A DNA stretch of 64,000 bases from NCBI GenBank assembly GCA_041398785.1, contig JAWKUA010000016.1:62001-126000 (forward strand). The letters are read 5' to 3'. Position 1 is the first letter of the stretch. Each line of letters starts with the position of its first letter. Positions 10,381 through 17,289 of this stretch are shown piece by piece. Below the pieces are notes generated by a model, which saw nothing but the letters and a program-made list of their open reading frames with translations, was not told the DNA's origin and made no database searches. This DNA is from Planctomycetaceae bacterium. GTDB taxonomy: Bacteria > Planctomycetota > Planctomycetia > Planctomycetales > Planctomycetaceae. Made by a program: the position numbers and the translations under genes.

Positions 10381-10431
10381 GACCTGACTACCTCCCTCGG
10401 AACTCAGGCCCGGACGGGAACATGTTCCACA

Positions 10432-10962
10432 ATGACGAACCCCTATTCAGCACCGGAAACCACAAACGAACCACACTACGATCCGGAAGTTCAATTTGAA
10501 GTTCGCAGCCTGAAACTTATCACCATTGGCCTTGCCATCGGGCCAATGGTTTTCCTGGGTATCGCACTGGTGCTGTCACAGGGAGCAATTGACGGGAAAC
10601 CTGACATCGTCGCGTGGCTGGCACTCGGATTTGCCGGTCTTCAGTTTCTGATGCACATACTGGTTCCGCCACTCGTGGCACACGCGGCAATTCGAAGGAT
10701 TGATTCCCGGAGGTTTGGTGACTCAGATGTAGCAGCGAAGGCAGGGTTATTGTTACCGATATTTCGACAACGACATATCATCGCCATGGCGATGCTTGAG
10801 GCTGCGGCCTTCTTCAATCTGGTGGCCTACATCATCTCGCGATTTGGAGGAAATCTGGCGGTTGCGGCAGTGTTGATCCTGCTGATTGCGGTTCGCCTTC
10901 CTTCAGCGGCGAATGTGCACTCGTGGATCCATGAACGACTTCAGGAAATTGAGATGAGCTAG
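10432..10962 (+). CDS. Small integral membrane protein inside the BMC operon
   Basis: I do not recognise the family. The 176-residue product starts MTNPYSAPETTNEPHYDP, a polar N-terminus of the NPYxxP type seen on various planctomycete membrane proteins. Four hydrophobic segments follow, near residues 30-50, 60-80, 115-135 and 142-158. There is no signal peptidase site, enzyme motif or BMC domain. It lies between a BMC-P gene and the aldehyde dehydrogenase on the same strand, 51 bases after the former, so it should be co-transcribed. It could be an unrelated insertion, a transporter helper or a membrane tether for the compartment; no evidence distinguishes these. Confidence 0.75.
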   Translation: MTNPYSAPETTNEPHYDPEVQFEVRSLKLITIGLAIGPMVFLGIALVLSQGAIDGKPDIVAWLALGFAGLQFLMHILVPPLVAHAAIRRIDSRRFGDSDVAAKAGLLLPIFRQRHIIAMAMLEAAAFFNLVAYIISRFGGNLAVAAVLILLIAVRLPSAANVHSWIHERLQEIEMS

Positions 10963-11083
10963 CGGTATTCAGGAACGCGAGGCAGTTTCTGTGGATAGAG
11001 ACTGGCCCGGAAATTCAACGCAAGGTTCGGACGCCGATTTCGCGAAACCCAGGGAGGGCATTTTTCTTACAAGGCTAATGGCA

Positions 11084-12520
11084 ATGCAGGCATCAGAAGC
11101 AGCAGTTCGACAGATCGTCCAGGAGGTTCTCAGTCAATTGTCTGACCGGACCGAATCGCGGAACGGAACGTCGGCACTCTCTCGATCGAATGATAACCAC
11201 TGGGGCGTGTTCAACGATGTCGATGCGGCAGTGACGGCGGCTCAGGAAGGATTCGAGCAGCTCAGCCAGGCATCAATGGAGCAGCGGAAGCGGGCCATAC
11301 AGATCGTCAAGGACATCTGTGATGAACAGGCCGAGGAACTCGGCCGTATGGAACTGGCCGAGACAAGAATCGGACGTCTGGATCATAAGATTGCAAAACT
11401 GCGCGCTATCAGGGTTGTGCCGGGAGTTGAGGCACTGCGAACAGATGCAGTGAGCGGCGATCTGGGCCTGACGGTCACGGAATATGCTCCGTTTGGCGTC
11501 ATCGGAGCGATCACGCCAGTCACTCACTCGCTGCCAACGCTGGCGGGCAACTTTGTCAACATGGTGGCGGCCGGGAACTCGCTGGTCATTAACCCGCATC
11601 CCAGTGGAGCAAAGATAGCCGCGGAAGGCGTGCGCCGCTTCAACAGGGCCATCTACCAGGCGACGGGGCTTCGAAATCTGGCAACGATTATCGGCAGTCC
11701 CACAATTGAGTCTGCTCAGGCAATCTTTGACCATCGCGGTGTCCGGCTGTTGGTCGTGACAGGTGGCCCTGCCGTTGCGCGGGCCGCCCTGCGAAGTCCC
11801 AAGCGGGCCATCGTTGCCGGTCCGGGTAATCCTCCCGTCGTCGTGGATGGAACCGCCGATCCCGACAGCGCTGCGCGATCGATCGTTGCGGGGGCGGCGT
11901 TTGACAACAACCTATTGTGCATTGGCGAAAAAGAAGTGTTTGCGGTCAGGGACATCTTCGACTCGCTGATGGAGGCTGTCGGCAATAACGGCGGCTATCG
12001 GCTGAATGCTCAGCAGGTCCGGCAGTTCACCGAGAAGGCGTTTGCGCCTCCGAGTGATCCAGGCGGTCACCATGTCCTGAATCGCGACTACATTGGCAGG
12101 GATCCGTCGTGGCTGGCCGCTCAGATCGGGATTGACGTTCCTGCAAACACGCAGATCCTTTATGGCGAGACGGACGAGCACAATCCGTTTGTCAGCGAGG
12201 AACAGATGATGCCCTTTGTGCCGTTTGTGCGATGTAACTGTGCTGACCATGCCATTGCTCTTGCGAAGAAATATGAGCATGGCTTCGGACATACGGCCAT
12301 CATTCATTCCAAAGACGTGAAGACCATCACGAAGATGGGACGAATCATGAACACGACACTGTTCGTTAAGAATGGACCGAGCATGGCTGGGCTGGGACTT
12401 GGCGGGGAGGGCTTCCTGTCCTTCAGTGTCGCGACACCAACCGGCGAAGGAGTGACCAGCCCCATGACATTCACGCGTCAGCGCCGTTGTGCAATGGTGG
12501 AAGATCTGAGAATCATCTGA
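11084..12520 (+). CDS. CoA-acylating aldehyde dehydrogenase, BMC cargo
   Basis: PduP/EutE-type enzyme oxidising an aldehyde to acyl-CoA with NAD. The catalytic cysteine sits in NNLLCIGEKEVF (C279), and the cofactor and hinge motifs APFGVIGAITPVTHSLPT and VVTGGPAVARAAL are present. The N-terminus MQASEAAVRQIVQEVLSQL is an amphipathic shell-targeting helix followed by a polar linker, as in PduP. ATG 11084 has AAGG nine bases upstream. ATG 11078 is a close alternative; the frame is open to 10991, but that part looks non-coding. In the fucose/rhamnose route the substrate would be L-lactaldehyde from the aldolase, and the product lactyl-CoA goes to PduL. Confidence 0.93.
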   Translation: MQASEAAVRQIVQEVLSQLSDRTESRNGTSALSRSNDNHWGVFNDVDAAVTAAQEGFEQLSQASMEQRKRAIQIVKDICDEQAEELGRMELAETRIGRLDHKIAKLRAIRVVPGVEALRTDAVSGDLGLTVTEYAPFGVIGAITPVTHSLPTLAGNFVNMVAAGNSLVINPHPSGAKIAAEGVRRFNRAIYQATGLRNLATIIGSPTIESAQAIFDHRGVRLLVVTGGPAVARAALRSPKRAIVAGPGNPPVVVDGTADPDSAARSIVAGAAFDNNLLCIGEKEVFAVRDIFDSLMEAVGNNGGYRLNAQQVRQFTEKAFAPPSDPGGHHVLNRDYIGRDPSWLAAQIGIDVPANTQILYGETDEHNPFVSEEQMMPFVPFVRCNCADHAIALAKKYEHGFGHTAIIHSKDVKTITKMGRIMNTTLFVKNGPSMAGLGLGGEGFLSFSVATPTGEGVTSPMTFTRQRRCAMVEDLRII

Positions 12521-12559
12521 CGTCGGCGGGAGCTACCATGCTCCCGTGCCGCTGGAAAT

Positions 12560-12832
12560 GTGAGACACGAAGTGGAAACCGCGAGAGTCCTTGGCAATGC
12601 AACGGCAACCGTCAGGCATCCGTCACTCGACGGATGGCGACTGATCGTGCTGCAGCCGCTGGATATCAATAATCAGGCGGACGGCTTTCCCATCCTTGCG
12701 ATAGACGAACTCGGCGTGGCCCGGAATAGTCTGGTGTTCTTCACAAGTGATGGCAGCAGTATCAGAGAAATGGTTGGCAGGAACGACTGTCCGGTGCGAT
12801 TCGCTGTTCAGGGAATCATCGATAATTCATAG
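12560..12832 (+). CDS. BMC-P (EutN/CcmL) pentameric shell protein 2
   Basis: A 90-residue EutN/CcmL protein: ARVLGNATATVRHPSLDGWRLIVLQPLD, GFPILAIDELGVARNSLVFFTSDG and VRFAVQGIID. The TVRHPSLDG loop resembles the third paralogue more than the first. It starts at ATG 12560, just after the aldehyde dehydrogenase, and is followed 40 bases later by the EutT/RpiB-like gene. The C-terminus stops right after the last strand. Confidence 0.92.
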   Translation: MRHEVETARVLGNATATVRHPSLDGWRLIVLQPLDINNQADGFPILAIDELGVARNSLVFFTSDGSSIREMVGRNDCPVRFAVQGIIDNS

Positions 12833-12872
12833 CACCGGTTTCAGGCCGGAAGACGAGCGATCACACGCAGAA

Positions 12873-13589
12873 ATGAACGTCACAGGTGAACAACTCGAAA
12901 GCATCACTCAAAGCGTCCTGACGGCACTTCGGGCCCGTGGTGTGACGCCAGGTGGCCGTTGTTCCTGCGGTTCGGCAGGAACATCAGCAATGGACCACGC
13001 AAAGAGTTACGACAAACCCGCCGGCGCCATCGCCGCGCTGACGGACCGTGTCATTACAGAAGCGGTATTGGAACACGCCGGCATTGTCGGGCGACAGGTA
13101 TTGCTGGGCAGAAAGGCCGTCATCACGCCGTCGGGGTACGACTATTTGCGCCGCAATCGCGTTGTTGTCACCAGAGCAGGGAGTCCGGTTCGGAACGACC
13201 TTCCAGGCGTGGTGATTTCCATCAACTGCGATGCTCTTGCCGATTCAGCCGCAAAAGTGGTGAGCTGGTCGCGCGTTTCGGTCGCGTCGGAAGTCGAGGC
13301 AGCCGCCAGGGCGATTCCAATGGCAGCGACGACGCGCGTCGCCTGTTGTGGCGGTGAACCCGGAATTGTCGCCTGCCTGGTCAACCGGCATCGGGGGATG
13401 CGAGCGGCTGTCGTAAATTCGAACTGCAGTATGGATGCTATTTGGCGGCAGATGAATCCCAACGTTGTCTGCTTCTCCCCAGAGCATTGGAGCCTGGCGG
13501 CCGTGTGGCAGTTGCTGCGGCAGTTCACCGCCTGCAGTCCAGAAGTCCCGGCGAGCTGGAAGGAAGTCCCGGAAGGAGTACGAACGTGA
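12873..13589 (+). CDS. BMC-associated protein with EutT-like N-terminus and RpiB-like C-terminus
   Basis: No close named family is recognised. From ATG 12873 the 238-residue product shows four parts. Residues 1-24 are an amphipathic helix (GEQLESITQSVLTALRA) resembling the encapsulation helices of the other cargo enzymes. A CSCG motif follows in a Gly-rich linker. The segment VITEAVLEHAGIVGRQVLLG to ITPSGYDYLRRNRV resembles the N-terminus of EutT-type proteins (ITEA...TPSAxxxL). RVACCGGEPGIVACLVNRHR then GMRAAVV to NPNVVCF resembles the Cys-containing core of RpiB/LacAB isomerases. The RpiB histidine of ARxHNxANV reads WRQMNPNVV, so isomerase activity is doubtful. It ends by four-base overlap with the next BMC-P gene. 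The domain matches are my reading, not a search result. Confidence 0.7.
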   Translation: MNVTGEQLESITQSVLTALRARGVTPGGRCSCGSAGTSAMDHAKSYDKPAGAIAALTDRVITEAVLEHAGIVGRQVLLGRKAVITPSGYDYLRRNRVVVTRAGSPVRNDLPGVVISINCDALADSAAKVVSWSRVSVASEVEAAARAIPMAATTRVACCGGEPGIVACLVNRHRGMRAAVVNSNCSMDAIWRQMNPNVVCFSPEHWSLAAVWQLLRQFTACSPEVPASWKEVPEGVRT

Positions 13590-13873
13590 GAATCATGGAG
13601 TGTATCGGAACAGTGACTCTGTCACGGTGTCACGCATCGCTGAACGGCGCGACATGGAAACTGGCGGTTCCGCTGATGCATGGCGGACTGTGCGGCAGTG
13701 AATCCGGACGCACGGAGCCAGTCGTGGTATTTGACGAACTGGGAGCCGGCATCGGCAGTCTGATGGCTGTCAGCGAAAGCGCCGAAGCGGCTGCGGCATT
13801 CTACCCGGACACAATGCCCATCGACGCTTACGACGCGGCAATCATTGACAACCTGAATATCGACCGGAATTGA
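13586..13873 (+). CDS. BMC-P (EutN/CcmL) pentameric shell protein 3
   Basis: A 95-residue vertex protein, MRIMECIGTVTLSRCHASLNG from a GTG start. GTG 13586 overlaps the preceding stop as GTGA, and GGAAGGAG lies seven bases upstream, so it is preferred over ATG 13595. Conserved parts are KLAVPL, VVVFDELGAGIGSLMAVSES and PIDAYDAAIID. This is the third pentamer gene. PVM loci usually carry several, which may give vertices of different composition. Confidence 0.92.
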   Translation: MRIMECIGTVTLSRCHASLNGATWKLAVPLMHGGLCGSESGRTEPVVVFDELGAGIGSLMAVSESAEAAAAFYPDTMPIDAYDAAIIDNLNIDRN

Positions 13874-13898
13874 ACCACAACACTGAAAGAACAGATTC

Positions 13899-14783
13899 AT
13901 GCCAAATCAATGGAACAGCGGAATTCACGATCGAGCGTTGAAGGAAGAAATCTGCGAGATCGGTCGGCGCGTTTACAACAAGGGCTTCGCAGCAGCCAAC
14001 GACGGAAATATCAGTATTCGCGTTGGAGACAACGAGGTCCTGTGTTCGCCGACAATGATCTGCAAGGGCTTTATGAAGCCCGAAGACATCTGCGCGGTGG
14101 ATATGACGGGGAAGCAGATCGCAGGAAAACGCAAGCGGACAAGTGAGGTTCTGCTGCATCTGGAAATCATGCGCCACCGGCCGGACGTAAAGGCGGTTGT
14201 GCATTGTCATCCCCCGCATGCCACGGCCTTTGCGGTCGCCGGGGAACCCATTCCGCAGTGTATCCTGCCGGAAGTGGAAGTGTTTATGGGCGAAGTTCCG
14301 ATCGCTCCTTATGAAACTCCCGGTGACCAGCGCTTCGCCGAGACTGTGACGCCGTTTTTGAAGGCGACCAACACCATCATCCTGAAGAACCACGGCACCG
14401 TGAGTTTCGGAAAGGATCTGACGGAAGCCTATTGGAAGACGGAAATCCTGGACGCTTATTGCCGGATTCTGCTGCTGTCGAAGCAACTGGGGCCGGTTCA
14501 GTATCTGAATGAGCAGAAGAACCGGGAACTGCTGGATCTGAAGAAGAAGCTGGGCTTTGACGATCCGCGTTTCCACAACGAAAACTGCGACCTGTGCGGA
14601 AACAGTGCGTTTCGGGAAGGGTATAGGGAGCAGATTCCCGTGCAGCGGGCGTTTCCGAAGGCACCGGACTACCCCGGTTACCTGCAGGAGCCGTGCGGCG
14701 CAACCTGCGAAACATCACCGGCCGCAGACGAGGATCTGGTTCAGATGATCACAAATCAGGTGCTGGCAGCGCTCGGAAAATAG
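13899..14783 (+). CDS. Class II aldolase (fuculose/rhamnulose-1-phosphate type), BMC cargo
   Basis: A 294-residue zinc aldolase that would cleave L-fuculose or L-rhamnulose 1-phosphate to dihydroxyacetone phosphate and L-lactaldehyde. Active-site residues are visible: E83 in TSEVLLH, H102 and H104 in VHCHPPHA, H165 in LKNHGTV, and the phosphate loop NDGNIS. Compared with a typical 215-residue FucA, it has a C-terminal extension. The last residues, EDLVQMITNQVLAALGK, are an amphipathic helix like those at the N-termini of the other cargo proteins, so it is probably encapsulated through its C-terminus. It starts 25 bases after BMC-P 3. Confidence 0.93.
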   Translation: MPNQWNSGIHDRALKEEICEIGRRVYNKGFAAANDGNISIRVGDNEVLCSPTMICKGFMKPEDICAVDMTGKQIAGKRKRTSEVLLHLEIMRHRPDVKAVVHCHPPHATAFAVAGEPIPQCILPEVEVFMGEVPIAPYETPGDQRFAETVTPFLKATNTIILKNHGTVSFGKDLTEAYWKTEILDAYCRILLLSKQLGPVQYLNEQKNRELLDLKKKLGFDDPRFHNENCDLCGNSAFREGYREQIPVQRAFPKAPDYPGYLQEPCGATCETSPAADEDLVQMITNQVLAALGK

Positions 14784-14968
14784 CAGTGCCCGCGATCACC
14801 GTGACTGTCAAGCAGACGACTCACAGCCTGCGTTCGCCAACGGCGGTTATCTATCGTCTGAATACACCGATCGATGGAGCATGAGGCCCCGCAGCGGCGG
14901 ACACAAATTCTTCAACAGACGCAGCAACGCGGCACTTTCGTGCCGGGAATGGAAAGTGAAGGCAACAG

Positions 14969-15898
14969 ATGAAAGTCAGTATTATCGGCGGCGGAGGATT
15001 GGTCGGTTCGTGTGCCGGGTTTGCTCTGCAGATGGGGAGGATCGTCAGGGAAATCGCCCTGGTCGATGTGAATCTTGAACTCTGCGAAGGTCAGGCTCTG
15101 GATCTGCTGCACGGTTCGTCACTTGTCGCTCCCCAGAGAATCACGGCGGGCGGGACGGAGCAGGTTGTTGACAGCGATGTCGTCGTGATCACGGCAGGGC
15201 TGCGCCGAAAGCCGGATGAAAGCCGGCTGGACCTGATCAACAGAAACGTGGCGCTGTTCCGGAACATTTTGGCCGACATCAGGGTTCACGGGATTCGGAA
15301 GGACGCGATCGTTCTTGTCGTGTCCAATCCTGTCGATGTTCTGACATACCTTGCCGTGAAGGATCTTTCTCTTCCGGCGGGGCAGGTCATCGGTCTGGGT
15401 ACCGTGCTGGACACGACACGACTGCGAAGCATGCTGGCTCAGCGAATTAACGTCGCATCAACACAGGTCGACGTGACGATATTCGGTGAACACGGCGACA
15501 GCATGGTACCGGTCTGGTCGGCGGCTCAGGTTGCCAACCTGCCACTGGAGAAGTTTCCCGGAGTCACCCCGGCGCTGATTGCCGAAGTGGAAAAGAAGAC
15601 TCGCGGCAGCGGTGCGGAAGTCATCAAGAAGAAGGGGGGAGCGGGCTTTGCCGTCGGTGTTTCGATTGCCGATGTTGTTCACAGCATCGCTCTGGATGAC
15701 GACCGCATCCTGCCGATCAGCAGTCTTCAGAACGGAGCGTACGGGCTTAACGACGTGTGCCTGTCGGTTCCAACCGTCGTGGGTCGGTCGGGCGTAAAGA
15801 GCCACATTGAGATCGACTTGTGGTCGAAGGAAAAAACCGCTCTGGCCAGGAGCGGCAGTGTTCTTCGCGAGACAATCGACAAAGTGTTGAAGGGATAG
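14969..15898 (+). CDS. Malate/lactate dehydrogenase family enzyme of the BMC operon
   Basis: A 309-residue LDH/MDH-family oxidoreductase with GGGGLVG dinucleotide loop, an Asp after the second strand (ALVDVN) favouring NAD(H), and catalytic H175 in FGEHGDSMVPVW. The substrate-loop residue that is Gln in LDH and Arg in MDH lies in AGLRRKPDESR and is Arg (R80), which argues for a malate-like substrate or a different use. In PVM compartments this enzyme is thought to recycle NADH, for example on lactaldehyde or pyruvate. It starts after AAGGCAACAG, 185 bases behind the aldolase; that gap holds no gene. No encapsulation helix is obvious. Confidence 0.88.
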   Translation: MKVSIIGGGGLVGSCAGFALQMGRIVREIALVDVNLELCEGQALDLLHGSSLVAPQRITAGGTEQVVDSDVVVITAGLRRKPDESRLDLINRNVALFRNILADIRVHGIRKDAIVLVVSNPVDVLTYLAVKDLSLPAGQVIGLGTVLDTTRLRSMLAQRINVASTQVDVTIFGEHGDSMVPVWSAAQVANLPLEKFPGVTPALIAEVEKKTRGSGAEVIKKKGGAGFAVGVSIADVVHSIALDDDRILPISSLQNGAYGLNDVCLSVPTVVGRSGVKSHIEIDLWSKEKTALARSGSVLRETIDKVLKG

Positions 15899-15943
15899 CG
15901 GATATCGCAGCGTGCCGCTGCATTGCCCTGATGCTGCGAAAAG

Positions 15944-15985
15944 AGAAACGGCTGCCGAGCACGAAGCGCTCAGCAGCCGTTTTGT
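15944..15985. terminator. Bidirectional intrinsic terminator ending the BMC operon
   Basis: AAACGGCTGC (15946-15955) pairs with GCAGCCGTTT (15973-15982), extended inside by GAGC/GCTC after one mismatch, with a seven-base loop. A-rich sequence precedes and T-rich sequence follows, so it can stop transcription from both the convergent BMC operon and the Fe-S carrier gene. Confidence 0.75.
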
Positions 15986-16010
15986 CGTAAGCGGGACTTT
16001 TTGGTGCCGG

Positions 16011-16343
16011 CTATGCCGAAAAGCTGCTGCCGCATCCGCAGCTTTTTACGGCGTTCGGGTTGTTAAACGTGAAGCCGCGTTTTTCGAGGCCGGTGTAGAA
16101 GTCGATCGTCGTGCCGTCCAGAAACAGATCGCTTTTCTTATCGACGACGACACCCACACCATGGTGTTCGGAGATCAGGTCGGTCGTTTCGTCATAGGAA
16201 TTCGTGAAGTCGAATGCATATTGGAATCCACTGCAGCCGCCGCCGACCACGCCAACGCGAACGTATTTCAGTTCCGGGCGGTTCTGTTCCTGCATCACGC
16301 GCTTGATTTCGCTGGCGGCATTTTCCGTAAGAGTAACGCTCAT
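16011..16343 (-). CDS. A-type iron-sulfur cluster carrier (IscA/ErpA family)
   Basis: A 110-residue protein with the three conserved cysteines of the family: one in GGGCSGFQYAFDF and two in KSCGCGSSF at the C-terminus. These hold and pass on Fe-S clusters during assembly of apo-enzymes. The fold-defining VVDKKSDLFLDGTTIDF segment is intact. The start codon at 16343 follows an AGGAGA ribosome site. It stands alone, convergent with the BMC operon and sharing its terminator. ErpA and IscA cannot be told apart from sequence alone. Confidence 0.92.
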   Translation of the reverse strand: MSVTLTENAASEIKRVMQEQNRPELKYVRVGVVGGGCSGFQYAFDFTNSYDETTDLISEHHGVGVVVDKKSDLFLDGTTIDFYTGLEKRGFTFNNPNAVKSCGCGSSFSA

Positions 16344-16677
16344 CGAAGGATTCTCCTGTGAGTCTTATGAAGACGTTGCGTCGGCAAACGGCCGAACGGT
16401 GAGAACATAGCCCCGGCCGCCGTCGCGACAGGGTGATTTCAGTCAGGCGAACAGTATAGGCTCAACCGGATTTCTTTCCAAACCGCGTTTTCGCGTTTCC
16501 CGCTGAGGAATGATGTGAACGTCGTCGACGACCACGAATTCGCGACCGGCAAGTGACGATGGCATTTCTCGTAAGGCGGGCAATCTCAGGAACGTCATTC
16601 TGATACACTTTCGCGGGCGAACGTCTGTTGTCTGCGGACTTGTCCTGATTTTCGTTCAGACTTTCGACAAAGGCGGC
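16344..16677. other. Intergenic region without a recognised gene
   Basis: This gap of 334 bases separates the divergent Fe-S carrier and thioredoxin genes and should hold both promoters. I see no confident -10/-35 pair, RNA gene or repeat in it. Confidence 0.4.
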
Positions 16678-17163
16678 ATGATGCACGGATTGTTTCGGTC
16701 CACGGCAACGGTGATTCGTCCGATACCTGCTGTTGTCTTGCTGTTGGCTGCGTCGATGTCGTTGGTCGGCTGCGAAGTTTCGGCGCCGCTGGTAGAAGCG
16801 GACGCCGCGCCTGATGCGGTCGTTGAGCAGATCGCGGTTGCCTCTGACGGAAGCGTCCAGCACAGGCAGATTCGCCTTTCAGAAGCCCTGGCGGACCCTG
16901 ACCGCATTGTTCTGGTTGACTTCCGTGCCGACTGGTGCGGGCCTTGTCGACAGCTAGACCCGGAACTGCAATCTATTGCCGTTGAGTTTCCGGATCAGGT
17001 ACTGGTCGTCACGGTCGACGTGGATTTGCACATTGGTCTGGCGCAGTATTTCCAGGTGAGCACCATTCCGGACGTGCGTTACTTCAGGAGCGGAAAGGCG
17101 GTCGGTGGAATGCTTGGATTTCGTGATGCTGCCGGAATCGTTTCTCGGCTGAATCTGAAGTAG
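16678..17163 (+). CDS. Thioredoxin-like lipoprotein
   Basis: The 161-residue product begins with a hydrophobic signal ending in a lipobox (SLVGC), so it is likely lipid-anchored outside the inner membrane. A thioredoxin fold follows, with FRADWCGPCRQLDPEL and the cis-proline segment STIPDVRYFRSGK. The CxxC pair can reduce or exchange disulfides, or serve in cytochrome maturation. An ATG at 16681 directly after the first is equally possible as start. No partner gene adjoins it; the next gene is convergent. Confidence 0.85.
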   Translation: MMHGLFRSTATVIRPIPAVVLLLAASMSLVGCEVSAPLVEADAAPDAVVEQIAVASDGSVQHRQIRLSEALADPDRIVLVDFRADWCGPCRQLDPELQSIAVEFPDQVLVVTVDVDLHIGLAQYFQVSTIPDVRYFRSGKAVGGMLGFRDAAGIVSRLNLK

Positions 17164-17252
17164 CGCCGGCTAATCGACCTGGAAAGTACGTTCCATGTCG
17201 TGCGGTCCGGAACGCTGACGGAACTGTCTGATGACGCGATCATTGCCGCGTA

Positions 17253-17283
17253 GCCGGTCGCGGCAGCGGGCGATCGCGACGGC
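17253..17283. other. GC-rich hairpin between convergent genes
   Basis: GCCGGTCGCG (17253-17262) can pair with CGCGACGGC (17275-17283) with one bulged base. It lies between the convergent thioredoxin and selD ends. No T-run follows on either strand, so terminator function is only a suggestion. Confidence 0.3.
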
Positions 17284-17289
17284 CGAGTT

